Source of the DNA: Campylobacter taeniopygiae
GTDB lineage: Bacteria > Campylobacterota > Campylobacteria > Campylobacterales > Campylobacteraceae
Length of the DNA stretch: 64,000 bases
Assembly: GCF_005406225.1 (NCBI RefSeq)
Contig: NZ_NXLY01000011.1
Coordinates: forward strand, 1-64,000
Reading direction: 5' to 3'
Of this stretch, positions 8,575 to 17,413 are shown one piece after another. The notes below the pieces were generated by a model. That model ran no database searches. It saw nothing but the letters and a program-made list of their open reading frames with translations, and had not been told where the DNA came from. The position numbers were made by a program, and so were the translations under genes. Positions within the stretch are counted from its first letter, which is position 1; every line of letters begins with the position of its first letter.

Positions 8575-9759
8575 TTAGCCTTTATTTACAAGTTCTTCCG
8601 TAACTCTTGCAATTTCAAATTCTTCATCTGTAGGAATGATGCAAACTTTGATTTTAGAATTTGCAGTGCTTATTATTCTTTCAGTCGACATTCTTTGATT
8701 ATTTAAATTTAAATCAAGCTCAATGCCAAGATGAGCTAATCTTTCACACACTTTTTGTCTTACTAAGGAAGAATTTTCACCTATTCCACCTGTAAAAATA
8801 ATACCATCAGTTCCTGGCAATACAGCAAGATAAGCTCCTATATATTTTACCAAGCGATAGCAAAACATATCAAAAGCTAAACGTGCTTTTTCTTCTCCTT
8901 TTTCAACTCGTGATTCAATATCTCTAAAATCATTATAACCACAAATTCCATACACTCCGCTTTTTTTATTCATCAAATTATCAATCTCATCTATACTCAA
9001 GCCTCTTGCTTTACTAATAAAAGGTATAATTGCAGGATCCATATCTCCACAACGAGTTCCCATAACAAGACCTTCAAGAGGAGTAAATCCCATAGAAGTA
9101 TCCACACTCTTTCCATCTTTTACAGCACAAACACTTGCTCCATTTCCAAGATGAGCTGAAATCACATTTACACTATTTTTACCCAATAAATTAGCAGCCT
9201 TTGAGCTTACATAGGCATGAGAGGTCCCATGAAAACCATATCTTCTTATGCCATCTTTATCATAAAATTCATAAGGTAAAGCATACATATAAGCATAATC
9301 AGGCATTGTTTGATGAAAAGCTGTATCAAAAACTGCAACATTTGGTACATTTGGGGCAGCTTTAATCATTGTTTTTATACCGGCTAAATGAGCTGGATTG
9401 TGTAAAGGTGCGAAAACACTTACTCTATCAATTTCATTAAGTACTTGATCATCTATTAAACAATGTTTTGTTAAAGTTTTTCCTCCATGAACAATACGGT
9501 GACCGCAACCATCAAGAACTTTAAGATCTTCTAAAATTCCTGACTCTTTAAAAAGTTCATTTAAAACCTGCAAACCATGTTCATGATCTTTTATAGCGAT
9601 ATCTCTTTCAAATTTCTCATCGCTTAAAGTATTTTTTAGAACCACTTTAGAAGTTTCTTCACCGATTTTTTCAATCAAACCACTTGCTTTAACTACTTTA
9701 TCATCAAAAAATTTAAATTTTATAGATGATGAACCTGAATTTAAAACTAAAACTTTCAT
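8575..9759 (-). CDS. ackA: Acetate kinase
   Basis: AckA converts acetyl phosphate and ADP to acetate and ATP, the second step of the Pta-AckA pathway in the cytoplasm. VLNSGSSSIKFKFF (about residues 4-17) is the nucleotide-binding signature, RYGFHGTSHAYV carries the catalytic-site residues, and TGGIGENSS is the C-terminal ATPase motif. The 394 residues are full length. It follows pta by about 20 nt on the same strand, behind an AAGGAT ribosome site, so the two form an operon. Confidence 0.97.
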   Translation of the reverse strand: MKVLVLNSGSSSIKFKFFDDKVVKASGLIEKIGEETSKVVLKNTLSDEKFERDIAIKDHEHGLQVLNELFKESGILEDLKVLDGCGHRIVHGGKTLTKHCLIDDQVLNEIDRVSVFAPLHNPAHLAGIKTMIKAAPNVPNVAVFDTAFHQTMPDYAYMYALPYEFYDKDGIRRYGFHGTSHAYVSSKAANLLGKNSVNVISAHLGNGASVCAVKDGKSVDTSMGFTPLEGLVMGTRCGDMDPAIIPFISKARGLSIDEIDNLMNKKSGVYGICGYNDFRDIESRVEKGEEKARLAFDMFCYRLVKYIGAYLAVLPGTDGIIFTGGIGENSSLVRQKVCERLAHLGIELDLNLNNQRMSTERIISTANSKIKVCIIPTDEEFEIARVTEELVNKG

Positions 9760-9777
9760 TTTTATCCTTTATTAAAA

Positions 9778-11280
9778 TTATTGAGCTTGTACAGCACTTA
9801 AAATGACGGTATCTACAATATCATCAACCAAACATCCACGACTTAAATCATTTACTGGCTTTTTAAGACCTTGCAAAATAGGACCAATTGCCAAAGCATC
9901 GGCTGTTCTTTGCACAGCTTTATAGCCAATATTTGCAGCATCAAGATCTGGAAATACAAAAACATTAATTTGTCCTGCTATTTTAGATTCTGGCATTTTT
10001 GAAGCTGCTGTTTTAGGATCATAAGCACAGTCAAATTGCATAGGACCATCTATGTTTAATTCTGGATATTTTTCCTTAGCTATTTTAAGGGCTTCTTTTA
10101 CAAGATCCACACTTTCACCCTTTCCACTATCCCCACTAGAATAAGAAAGTAAAGCGACTTTAGGATCTAATCCAAAAGATTTTGCAGTCATAGCGCTAAC
10201 ATAAGCACTAGAAGCTAATTGCTCGGCTGTTGGATTAGGATTAACAGCACAATCTGCAAAAGCCAACATTTTATCTTCTAAGCCCATGAAAAATAATCCC
10301 GAAACAGAACTTACCCCTTCTTGAGTTTTAATCAATTGAAGTGCTGGGCGAATCGTTTCAGCTGTAGTTGTAGAAGCTCCACTTACCATAGCGTCAGCTT
10401 TTCCGCTATGCACAAGTAAAGTTCCAAAATAAGTTTTATCTTTTACTAATTCTTTAGCTTGATCAAGAGTCATTCCTTTAGATTTTCTTGCCTCATAAAG
10501 CATGGTGGCAAATTCTTCACATAAATCTGAATTATAAGGATTGATCATTTTTGCAGAATTAATATCAAGCATTAGTTTTTCTGCATTTTGCTTGATTTCT
10601 TTTTCATCTCCTAAAATAATAAGATCAACAACTTCAGTTTTTAATAAAATATCACAAGCTTTTAAAATTCTTTCATCATTACCTTCTGGCAAAACAACTG
10701 TTTTTTTATTTTTAATGCCTTTTTTAATCATTTCATACTTAAAACGATAAGGGGTTGTAAAATCATAAGATTTTAATTGAGCGATTTTATCAAAATCAAT
10801 ATTTTCATCAATTAAAACATATTTTCTACCGCTTAAAAGTTTATCGAGATGTTTTTGAGTCATCGCTTTGTATTCATTGCAAACATCAGCAACAATTGGA
10901 GTGTTAAGATTTTTAGCGATTTTAACATTAAGTCCAAAAGCATCTAATACACCGAATTTAGAAAAACCAATTGTTAAGACAAATTCGTATTTTTCTTTTA
11001 ATTCCTCGTAAGTTTTTAAAATAGTATTAAAAAAAATATTAGAATCTTTATTAAATTCTTCCATAGCATCTTTATCAACAAAGCTATAGGTATTTTCTAT
11101 ATTTTGATTGATGCTAAATTGATTAAGCCACTCTTGAAAAATAGAAATATCATGCTTAGAAGCTACTGGGCAATAAATCGCCATATTTTTATAGTTTTTA
11201 CTATAATATTCTAGCAATTTTAAACCAACTTTAATATTTTGATCATCACTCTTGGATCTTATTAAATAAAGATTTTCCAT
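9778..11280 (-). CDS. pta: Phosphate acetyltransferase
   Basis: Pta interconverts acetyl-CoA and acetyl phosphate. The C-terminal PTA_PTB domain (from about residue 185) carries KKTVVLPEGNDERILKA, DAMVSGASTTTAETIRPALQ and GPMQFDCAYDP. The N-terminal half resembles the P-loop-like DRTGG-type regulatory region of long Pta proteins, but the protein is shorter (500 residues) than E. coli Pta (714). I chose the ATG at 11280 because AAGGAGAGATA lies just before it; an upstream in-frame start would overlap the ribosome site. The pta start faces the flgH sigma-54 promoter in the divergent gap. Confidence 0.95.
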   Translation of the reverse strand: MENLYLIRSKSDDQNIKVGLKLLEYYSKNYKNMAIYCPVASKHDISIFQEWLNQFSINQNIENTYSFVDKDAMEEFNKDSNIFFNTILKTYEELKEKYEFVLTIGFSKFGVLDAFGLNVKIAKNLNTPIVADVCNEYKAMTQKHLDKLLSGRKYVLIDENIDFDKIAQLKSYDFTTPYRFKYEMIKKGIKNKKTVVLPEGNDERILKACDILLKTEVVDLIILGDEKEIKQNAEKLMLDINSAKMINPYNSDLCEEFATMLYEARKSKGMTLDQAKELVKDKTYFGTLLVHSGKADAMVSGASTTTAETIRPALQLIKTQEGVSSVSGLFFMGLEDKMLAFADCAVNPNPTAEQLASSAYVSAMTAKSFGLDPKVALLSYSSGDSGKGESVDLVKEALKIAKEKYPELNIDGPMQFDCAYDPKTAASKMPESKIAGQINVFVFPDLDAANIGYKAVQRTADALAIGPILQGLKKPVNDLSRGCLVDDIVDTVILSAVQAQ

Positions 11281-11303
11281 TATCTCTCCTTTTATTTTAA
11301 AAA

Positions 11304-11323
11304 AGTGGAACACTCTTTGCTTT
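11304..11323 (+). promoter_or_regulatory. Sigma-54 promoter of flgH
   Basis: AGTGGAACACTCTTTGCTTT has GG at 11307-11308 and GC at 11319-11320, 10 nt apart. The predicted start near 11332 gives a leader of about 57 nt before flgH. The spacer is identical to that of the flgG2 promoter at 2014-2032. Confidence 0.9.
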
Positions 11324-11388
11324 GTACATTTTATAAATATTATTTTAACAAAAAAAAATAAAAATTCATAATTTAAAGGACGATTTTA

Positions 11389-12087
11389 ATGAAAAAAGTT
11401 TTATTTTACACCCTACCATTTGTATTTTTTGGTTGCTCTGCTACAGTGGATCCTCAAATTTCTATGAAACCACCTGCTTATGTCGAAGAACTTGCTCCTA
11501 AACAAAGCAATAATATAGAAACAGCGCCAGGATCGCTTTTTGGTAAAGGAGATAATCCTTTATTTTCAGACAAAAAAGCAATGAATGTTAATGATTTAGT
11601 AACAGTAGTCATTCAAGAAAGCACCACTCAAAGCACTCAAGCCAATAAAGCTACGAGTAGAACCAATACTTCAAATTTAGGTGGAGGAACTTTAACTGGT
11701 GGTTCTGGAATCTTAAAAGATGCAATCAATAAAGTTAATGCGTATTCTAATATTGGTTTTCAAACTAATAGTACAAATAATTATCAAGGATCAGGATCTC
11801 AAAGCCGCAATGAAAGCTTTAATACAACCATCTCAACTCGAGTGATCAAAATTTTATCTAATGGTAATTATTTTATTGAAGGCTCAAGAGAACTCTTGAT
11901 CAATGGAGAAAAACAAATCATTCAATTAAGCGGAGTGATCCGTCCTTATGATATTGGACAAGATAATACTATAGATAGCAAATACATTGCAGATGCAAAA
12001 ATTCTTTATAAAACTGAAGGCGAAGTGGATAGAAGCACTAGAAAACCTTGGGGAAGTAAAGTTATAGAAGCTATTTGGCCGTTTTAA
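11389..12087 (+). CDS. flgH: Flagellar L-ring lipoprotein FlgH
   Basis: FlgH forms the L ring around the rod in the outer membrane. A short signal peptide ends in the lipobox FFGC with the lipidated Cys at residue 16. The mature part has the family core SLFGKGDNPLFSDKKAMNVND and VTVVIQEST, and a low-complexity Ser/Thr/Asn/Gly section (about residues 75-145). The C terminus (VIKILSNGNYFIEGSRELLINGE...SGVIRPYDI) is typical. The 232 residues are full length. It is a single-gene unit between a sigma-54 promoter and a strong terminator. Confidence 0.95.
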   Translation: MKKVLFYTLPFVFFGCSATVDPQISMKPPAYVEELAPKQSNNIETAPGSLFGKGDNPLFSDKKAMNVNDLVTVVIQESTTQSTQANKATSRTNTSNLGGGTLTGGSGILKDAINKVNAYSNIGFQTNSTNNYQGSGSQSRNESFNTTISTRVIKILSNGNYFIEGSRELLINGEKQIIQLSGVIRPYDIGQDNTIDSKYIADAKILYKTEGEVDRSTRKPWGSKVIEAIWPF

Positions 12088-12116
12088 TAAAGCAAGGTTT
12101 TTTACCTTGCTTTATT
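12086..12116. terminator. Bidirectional terminator between flgH and ispG
   Basis: AATAAAGCAAGG (12086-12097) and CCTTGCTTTATT (12105-12116) form a perfect 12-bp stem with a 7-nt loop. It overlaps the flgH stop codon on one side and the ispG stop region on the other. T-rich sequence follows on both sides, so it can end both convergent transcripts. Confidence 0.85.
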
Positions 12117-13188
12117 ATTCTTTTATCGTTCTACTTTTTACCTCATCTTCAACTTCTAGTAAAAATCTATCAACCAAATCTTTTTCTTTTAATTTTGCAA
12201 CAACCTCTCCATGTCTTATAACAAGTCCTTGATTTTTTCCAAAAGCTATAGCGACATCAGCCCCCTTAGCTTCACCTAAAGCATTAACAACACATCCCAT
12301 AACGCTAATATTAATTGGCTCTTTAATATGTTTGGTTTTCTCTTCTACAATCTTAATTGCACTAAGCAAATCACTTTGTATCCTTCCACAAGTTGGACAT
12401 GAGATGATATTAACCCCGCTTTTTTGCACCCCGCTATCTTGCAAAATTGCCTTTGCGACACGAATTTCTTCTTCAAGTTCTCCCGTCATAGATACACGCA
12501 TAGTATCGCCTATACCTTTAAGAAGTAAATTTCCTAAAGCTATAGAACTTTTAACTGTGCTATGAAATTTAGTTCCTGCCTCTGTAACACCTAAATGAAA
12601 TGGATAATCACACAGTGGACGCAATCTTTCATAAGCCTCTATCGTTTTTTGAGCGTCTGAAGTTTTCATTGAAATTTTAATATCTGTAAAATCTAAATCT
12701 TCTAAAAGCTTAATATTATATAAAGCACTTTCTAGCATAGCCTCTATGCCATATCCAAATTTATCGCTAAATTGTTTTTCTATGGAACCATGATTAACCC
12801 CTATGCGTATAGGAATATTACGTTCTTTGCAAGCCTTTACAACTTCTTTGATATTTTCTTTAGAGCCAATATTTCCAGGATTAATTCTCACACCATCAAT
12901 AAATTCAGCACAATATACAGCCAAGTTATGGTTAAAATGAATATCCACTATCAAAGGCAATGGACTCTTTGCTTTAATTTCTCTTAAGGCTCTTGCATCC
13001 GCCATATCCAAACAAGCCAAACGCACTATATTTGCTCCGGCAAAATAAAGACGATTAAGCTGCTCTAAGCAACCCTCTATATCTCTAGTTTTTGTAAATA
13101 ACATCGATTGAACTGAAATAGGTGCATCTCCCCCTATTAAAACATTTCCCACTTTAATCTGCTTTGTTTTAAATCTCTCTACTTTCAT
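12115..13188 (-). CDS. ispG: HMBPP synthase IspG (GcpE)
   Basis: IspG is a 4Fe-4S enzyme of the MEP isoprenoid pathway. It converts methylerythritol cyclodiphosphate to HMBPP. The N-terminal barrel carries [11 protein letters not shown] and the C terminus carries the cluster cysteines in ISCPTCGR and [17 protein letters not shown]. The ATG at 13188 gives 357 residues; two further codons upstream (TTG at 13194) are possible but have no better ribosome site. It is a single gene, convergent with flgH and divergent from the broken locus at 13293. Confidence 0.95.
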   Translation of the reverse strand: MKVERFKTKQIKVGNVLIGGDAPISVQSMLFTKTRDIEGCLEQLNRLYFAGANIVRLACLDMADARALREIKAKSPLPLIVDIHFNHNLAVYCAEFIDGVRINPGNIGSKENIKEVVKACKERNIPIRIGVNHGSIEKQFSDKFGYGIEAMLESALYNIKLLEDLDFTDIKISMKTSDAQKTIEAYERLRPLCDYPFHLGVTEAGTKFHSTVKSSIALGNLLLKGIGDTMRVSMTGELEEEIRVAKAILQDSGVQKSGVNIISCPTCGRIQSDLLSAIKIVEEKTKHIKEPINISVMGCVVNALGEAKGADVAIAFGKNQGLVIRHGEVVAKLKEKDLVDRFLLEVEDEVKSRTIKE

Positions 13189-13259
13189 ACACAAACTCTT
13201 TTTATGAATATTATTTTTAAAATTTTAACTTTTTTTGCTTTAACTAAAGTTTATTTTTA

Positions 13260-13265
13260 TATAAT
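13260..13265 (+). promoter_or_regulatory. Sigma-70 -10 box of the broken kinase-like locus
   Basis: TATAAT lies 27 nt before the ATG at 13293, preceded by a T-rich tract. A start near 13272 would give a short leader, suggesting the locus is still transcribed although its reading frame is broken. Confidence 0.55.
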
Positions 13266-13292
13266 CTCTACATCTAATTTTTATTAAATATA

Positions 13293-13562
13293 ATGGAAAA
13301 AATAATGCAAGATTTAAAAAATGGTGGAGTGATTTGGCTAACAGGTTTAGCAGGTAGTGGGAAAAGCTATATTGCTGAAGAATTATGTAGGAAATTGAGG
13401 GAAAAATTAAACAATATTATCTATCTTGACGGCGATGAATTAAGAGATCTTTTGGGACATTATGGCTATGAAAAAGAAGGACGTATTGAAGTTTCACTAA
13501 AACGTTCTAATTTCGCTCATTTTTTAAGTTCTCAAGGAATGTATGTTTTCGACTTCTCCTAA
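13293..13562 (+). pseudogene. Adenylylsulfate-kinase-like N-terminal fragment
   Basis: These 89 residues start like an APS kinase (CysC): GGVIWLTGLAGSGKSYIAEE holds the Walker A P-loop at about residues 10-29. LDGDELRDLLGHYGYEKEGR matches the DGD-x-x-R region that binds APS, and SQGMYV is where the family continues into a further strand. The frame then ends at TAA 13560-13562, where a real CysC would have about 90 more residues. The following reading frame (+1) is open from 13528 on, so the two frames overlap and a single-base change would join them. In C. jejuni the gene here is Cj0685c (cipA). I cannot tell by eye whether that protein has this N terminus. Confidence 0.6.
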
Positions 13563-14535
13563 TGATGCCAAAGAAAGATATTGCACACATTATATGTATT
13601 TAAATAGCAATATTGATCAATATGCTATAAATATTTCAGAACTTAATATTCCTAATTTTGATAAATTTCTAAATTTGCTTGATCCTAATGCACAAATCAT
13701 TTGTGGTGTTAGAGACCCTATAGGGATTTTAAAACACAATTGGGGAAGAGATTGGACAAAAGTTTCAAGAAATTATCCACGCGATTTTAATCTCACTTAT
13801 GATTATAGAAATTATATTGAATTTTTAACTCACAATAAAAAAACTGAAATTAAAGTTGATTTTGAAGAGCTGAATAATGGAGTTTTTATCTTAAATTTTT
13901 TATTGCGATATTTCAATCAAGATAAAATTTATTATTTAGATATGAACTCGATTATTCCAGAAAATGCTTTTAAAACATTGGATTTTCTTGCTCGAAAATT
14001 CAGCTTTACCCCCCCCCATATAGAAAAACAATCCTTTTTTAAAATTCAAGAATTCAAAGGCTACATCCGCTATCTTTTTCCCATCACACTTTATGCCAAT
14101 AAAAAAGATATAAACAATAGATTAAATCCAGAAATCGATCCTTTAAATAGCATTGCTATTACCTTAGATAGACCAAGACAAAATGAACAAATTAATATAA
14201 TAAAATTAGTTATTGATGATGATTTATCAAATGATATAGCTTTATATATTCAAAAAGAAGATTTAGAAAAACTTACAAATGATACGCAATTTTTTAATGC
14301 TGTTAAAGAGTATTTACACGACTTTTTATTTGAAATAAAAAAGATCGATAAGCAAAATGAACTTATGATGATGAAAGAGAAAGAGGTATTATCTATCTTT
14401 GCTTCCGATAAGGCCTTAGCATCAAAATTTCTAAACATTTTTCAAAAAGAATATCAGCATTTAGAACAAAATCGTCCAGATATTATCAATTCTTGGAAAT
14501 ATTATCAAAAATTTAAAAACAATGATTTTACATAA
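13543..14535 (+). pseudogene. CipA-like / DUF2972-like C-terminal fragment with poly-C tract
   Basis: The frame from 13528 to 14535 encodes about 330 residues, of which the first ATG is at 13543. ERYCTHYMYLNSNIDQYA and IICGVRDPIGILKHNWGRD recall the DUF2972-type Campylobacter proteins, in which an R-D-P-I-x-x-L-K-H stretch is typical. This is from memory and tentative. No ribosome site precedes 13543, so this part probably relies on read-through or frameshifting from the fragment at 13293. Nine C (14009-14017) encode part of FTPPHI; slippage there would truncate the product. By position the locus matches cipA (Cj0685c), reported as an invasion-related protein. The 3' end overlaps priA by 8 nt. 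Confidence 0.5.
14009..14017 (+). repeat. Poly-C9 homopolymeric tract
   Basis: Nine consecutive C stand out in a region of very low GC. G/C tracts of this length are the usual slippage sites of Campylobacter contingency genes. At nine bases the downstream part is in frame with the open reading frame from 13528. Gain or loss of a base would end the protein early. Confidence 0.85.
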
Positions 14536-16366
14536 AACCTATAGGATCAATATCTGCATTGACATTTTTAAATTGTAAAACGTATTCTTCTATGGCAATT
14601 AAAGCCTTGTAAGAATCACTGCGGATAAGAATATGAAAACGGTATTTTGCATTAATCATTTCAACTCCGCAAACTCCGTATCCAATAAGTTCTATATTTT
14701 TTATCGTTGCTAATTTTTCAGCTAAATACTCACATAAATTTTGTGCTTTTAATTTATCCTTATCTTCTATGATTAATCTCAAAAGACGCTTAAAAGGAGG
14801 ATATAAACCTTTTCTACTTTCAAGCTCATCTTGCAAAAAAGCATCATAATTTTGTATATATTTTTCAAAAAAAGCACGATTTTTAGTTTGTAAAAGCACT
14901 CTAGCTTCTCCTTTACGCCCTGCTCTACCTGCAACTTGCATAGCTAAAGCCAAGGTTTCTTCACTCGCTCTAAAATTCGGTCTAAATAAGTACTCATCAA
15001 TACCCAAAATCACACTCAAATCGACATTATGATAATCATGTCCTTTAGCAAGCATGGAAGTCCCTATAAGTATGTCAATTTTTTTATCATTAAATTCTTT
15101 TAAAATGTGATTTAATTTTTTAACACTCGTAATCTCATCGCTATCAAACTTTGCTATTTTAGCATGGGTAAATTTTGACTCTAAAAGCTCTTTAAGTTCA
15201 GCCGTTCCCATCTTTCTAGCTTCTAGCATTAAACCTTTGCAAGAAGGGCAGGATTGGTCGATATTTTTTGTAAAATTACAATAATGGCATTTTAATAAAT
15301 TTCTATTTTTATGCAAACTCATAGCAATAGAACAAAATGGACACTTTATTGTCTCTCCACAATTTTTACAAAAAATTTGACGAAAATTAGCACGCGTAGG
15401 TAAAAAAATAATCACTTGCTTTTGTTTATTTAAACTCGCTTGTATTTCATTTAAAAGCATAGGACTTAATGATAATTCATTTTCATCGTATATAAAATGT
15501 TTCTTGCTTTCAAAAAATGTTCCTTTAAGTCTAAATACCTTTTGCTTATAAAAACTCGTCAAAGAAGGAGTTGCAGATCCTAAAACGACTTTAATATTTA
15601 ACTTAGCCCCTAAAAAAAGTGCCAAATCTCTAACATTTAAATAGGGTTGATTTGAAGCTTTATAAGAATTATCATGCTCTTCATCTACCACGATTAAACC
15701 CAAATTTCTAAAAGGTAAAAAAAGTGCGGATCTAGCTCCAGCAATCAATAAAGCTTTGCCTTCATTAAAGCTTTCCAAACATTCTTGTTTTTTCTTTTTA
15801 GAAACCTTAGAGTGCCATAAAAAAAAACTGTCTTCAAAATACATTTGCAAACGTTTTTTCATTTGAGAAGTGAGTGAAATTTCAGGCATCAAAAATAAAA
15901 CTTGTTTTCCTTTTTTTAAATAATCTTTAATTAAAGAAATATAAATTTCAGTTTTACCACTCCCAGTATCTGCAAAAAGCAAAGAACTTGATTGATTGTT
16001 TAAAAAATCTAAAGCTTTTTGTTGTTCTAAGCTTAAATTTGGCTCTTTAGTAATTTCTAGTTTTTTGCAGCTATACTCTTTGCTTGTTAAAAAAAAGCCT
16101 AAAATAAAACCCATTTTGGCTGCATAATAATAAGAAATAAATTGCGCAAGTTCAAATTGAGATTTACTTAAAGAAAAAGGTGTAAGCTCTTTAATAGCTT
16201 TTGTTTGAAAATCTGGCTTTTCGCATTCCTTAATCACTAAAGCTCTAAGATTTTTTTTCATTTTTACATCTATAATTACCTCGCTTAAGGCAGGGATCTC
16301 CTTTTCACTATGAAAAATTAAATTTTGCAAATACAGTCCAAAGACTGACACTTCATAATATCTCAT
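14528..16366 (-). CDS. priA: Primosomal helicase PriA
   Basis: PriA restarts stalled replication forks by loading the primosome. The 3'-to-5' superfamily 2 helicase core has FADTGSGKTEIYISL (Walker A) and VVDEEHDNSYK (DEAH-type Walker B). A zinc-binding insert carries eight cysteines in pairs (FCKNCGETIKCPFC, KCHYCNF, CPSCKG). Motifs V/VI appear as IGTSMLAKGHDYHNVDLSVI and AMQVAGRAGRKG. The 612 residues are shorter than E. coli PriA (732) but usual for epsilonproteobacteria. ATG at 16366 overlaps the pseudopilin stop by 4 nt (ATGA), indicating translational coupling. Confidence 0.95.
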   Translation of the reverse strand: MRYYEVSVFGLYLQNLIFHSEKEIPALSEVIIDVKMKKNLRALVIKECEKPDFQTKAIKELTPFSLSKSQFELAQFISYYYAAKMGFILGFFLTSKEYSCKKLEITKEPNLSLEQQKALDFLNNQSSSLLFADTGSGKTEIYISLIKDYLKKGKQVLFLMPEISLTSQMKKRLQMYFEDSFFLWHSKVSKKKKQECLESFNEGKALLIAGARSALFLPFRNLGLIVVDEEHDNSYKASNQPYLNVRDLALFLGAKLNIKVVLGSATPSLTSFYKQKVFRLKGTFFESKKHFIYDENELSLSPMLLNEIQASLNKQKQVIIFLPTRANFRQIFCKNCGETIKCPFCSIAMSLHKNRNLLKCHYCNFTKNIDQSCPSCKGLMLEARKMGTAELKELLESKFTHAKIAKFDSDEITSVKKLNHILKEFNDKKIDILIGTSMLAKGHDYHNVDLSVILGIDEYLFRPNFRASEETLALAMQVAGRAGRKGEARVLLQTKNRAFFEKYIQNYDAFLQDELESRKGLYPPFKRLLRLIIEDKDKLKAQNLCEYLAEKLATIKNIELIGYGVCGVEMINAKYRFHILIRSDSYKALIAIEEYVLQFKNVNADIDPIGFM

Positions 16367-16794
16367 TGCAAATCTTTACAATATTTTGAATTTATGCACT
16401 CTAAAATACCTTCTTTAGAGTCATAAGCAAAATCAATGTATTCTTTTGAATTTAAGAAAAATCTATATTGATTGGATGCAATTTTCATCCAAGATTTAAA
16501 ATCAGAATAAATAGGAGAATCAAGCAAGGAATAATCGTTAGCATTATAAAAAAGTTTTTCCCTTGGAGTATTAAATTTAGCATTGTCAAGATTGGCTATA
16601 AAAGCAATTTGTTTAAGCTCAGCTTGAGTTCGCATAAGTGATAAAGCCGAGCTTAACATTTGATAATCTATTTTTAATTTTAAAATTTTTGCCTCTTCTT
16701 TGCTTTTGCCCCAAAAGCTTAAGGCTAAAGTAGTAAGTATCCCTAAAATCAAAATGACAAAAACCAACTCAAGCAAGGTAAAAGCTTTTTTCAT
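16363..16794 (-). CDS. Type II/IV pseudopilin-like protein
   Basis: The protein begins MKKAFTLLELVFVILILGIL, a class III prepilin signal: basic leader, F-T-L-L-E with the invariant Glu+5, and a hydrophobic helix. The residue before the cleavage point is Ala rather than the usual Gly. The remaining 120 residues form a small globular part with a pair of cysteines near the C terminus (ECINSKYCKD). It is probably a minor pseudopilin of the Campylobacter DNA-uptake (Cts) system; the homologue by position is Cj0683. It is coupled to priA and to the small gene upstream by stop-start overlaps. Confidence 0.8.
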   Translation of the reverse strand: MKKAFTLLELVFVILILGILTTLALSFWGKSKEEAKILKLKIDYQMLSSALSLMRTQAELKQIAFIANLDNAKFNTPREKLFYNANDYSLLDSPIYSDFKSWMKIASNQYRFFLNSKEYIDFAYDSKEGILECINSKYCKDLQ

Positions 16795-17036
16795 TTGACT
16801 GGGAGTTCTTCATTAATAGCTTTTATAAGTTTTTTAAGTTCTCTTTCTAAAATATAATTTTCATAACTTTTTTTTACAAAAGCATCTACAAAACGCTTGA
16901 GTTCAATTTTTTTAGTTCCGCCAGAAATTAAAGCAATATCATCCTCTAAAACATTAGCGAATTCTTCACTACATTTAACAATAAAATCTTTTGCAGAAAC
17001 ATTGATAATTACTTGTTTTAAATTATCACTTGCCAA
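16791..17036 (-). CDS. Hypothetical small protein (Cj0682-like)
   Basis: I do not recognise this family. With the start chosen here it is 81 residues, begins LASDNLKQVIINVSAKDFIV, has no signal peptide or membrane helix, and has a basic helical C-terminal half. The frame opens further upstream to a GTG at 17069, but that start lacks a ribosome site, whereas TTG at 17036 has GAGG six bases before it. With TTG the overlap with the upstream gene is only 11 nt. It overlaps the pseudopilin start by 4 nt. It may serve DNA uptake or division; there is no direct evidence. Confidence 0.65.
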   Translation of the reverse strand: MASDNLKQVIINVSAKDFIVKCSEEFANVLEDDIALISGGTKKIELKRFVDAFVKKSYENYILERELKKLIKAINEELPVK

Positions 17037-17259
17037 GTACAGCCTCGATTTTTTTGTAAATATCCTCACTTTCTATATTGCGAGATTTTAATTCTTCCTC
17101 AAGACGCATTATTTGATTACTTTTTGCCTCATTTTGTGCCTTTACGCTTACAAGTTCATTTCTTAAATTCTCATTTGCTTCGCACACTTCATTATACTTT
17201 TCAATAAGCTCATTAACTTTATCTGACATAGTATTAATAATTTTTTCATCAAACATATT
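17026..17259 (-). CDS. Small coiled-coil protein (Cj0681-like)
   Basis: 77 residues, from MFDEKIINTMSDKVNELIEK on, form an almost continuous coiled coil (heptads through NELIEKYNEVCEANENLR and MRLEEELKSRNIESEDIY). I place the start at 17259 rather than at 17334, because the upstream extension is hydrophobic, atypical, and lacks a ribosome site, while AAGAAGGCGAAA precedes 17259. Size and composition recall ZapB-like division-associated proteins, but that is a resemblance only. It is first in the unit with the small gene, the pseudopilin and priA. Confidence 0.7.
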   Translation of the reverse strand, partial: NMFDEKIINTMSDKVNELIEKYNEVCEANENLRNELVSVKAQNEAKSNQIMRLEEELKSRNIESEDIYKKIEAVLGK

Positions 17260-17413
17260 TTTCGCCTTCTTTAATTGAAAATTTAAATATAGAAAATATT
17301 TATATAATTGTAGCAAAAAAAAATAAATTTTCATGTTTTTAAAAAGATTAATTTTAATTAAAGTATTTTCTTTTAAAATTTTTATTTTTAAAATATTTTA
17401 ATAAAGTGAAATT

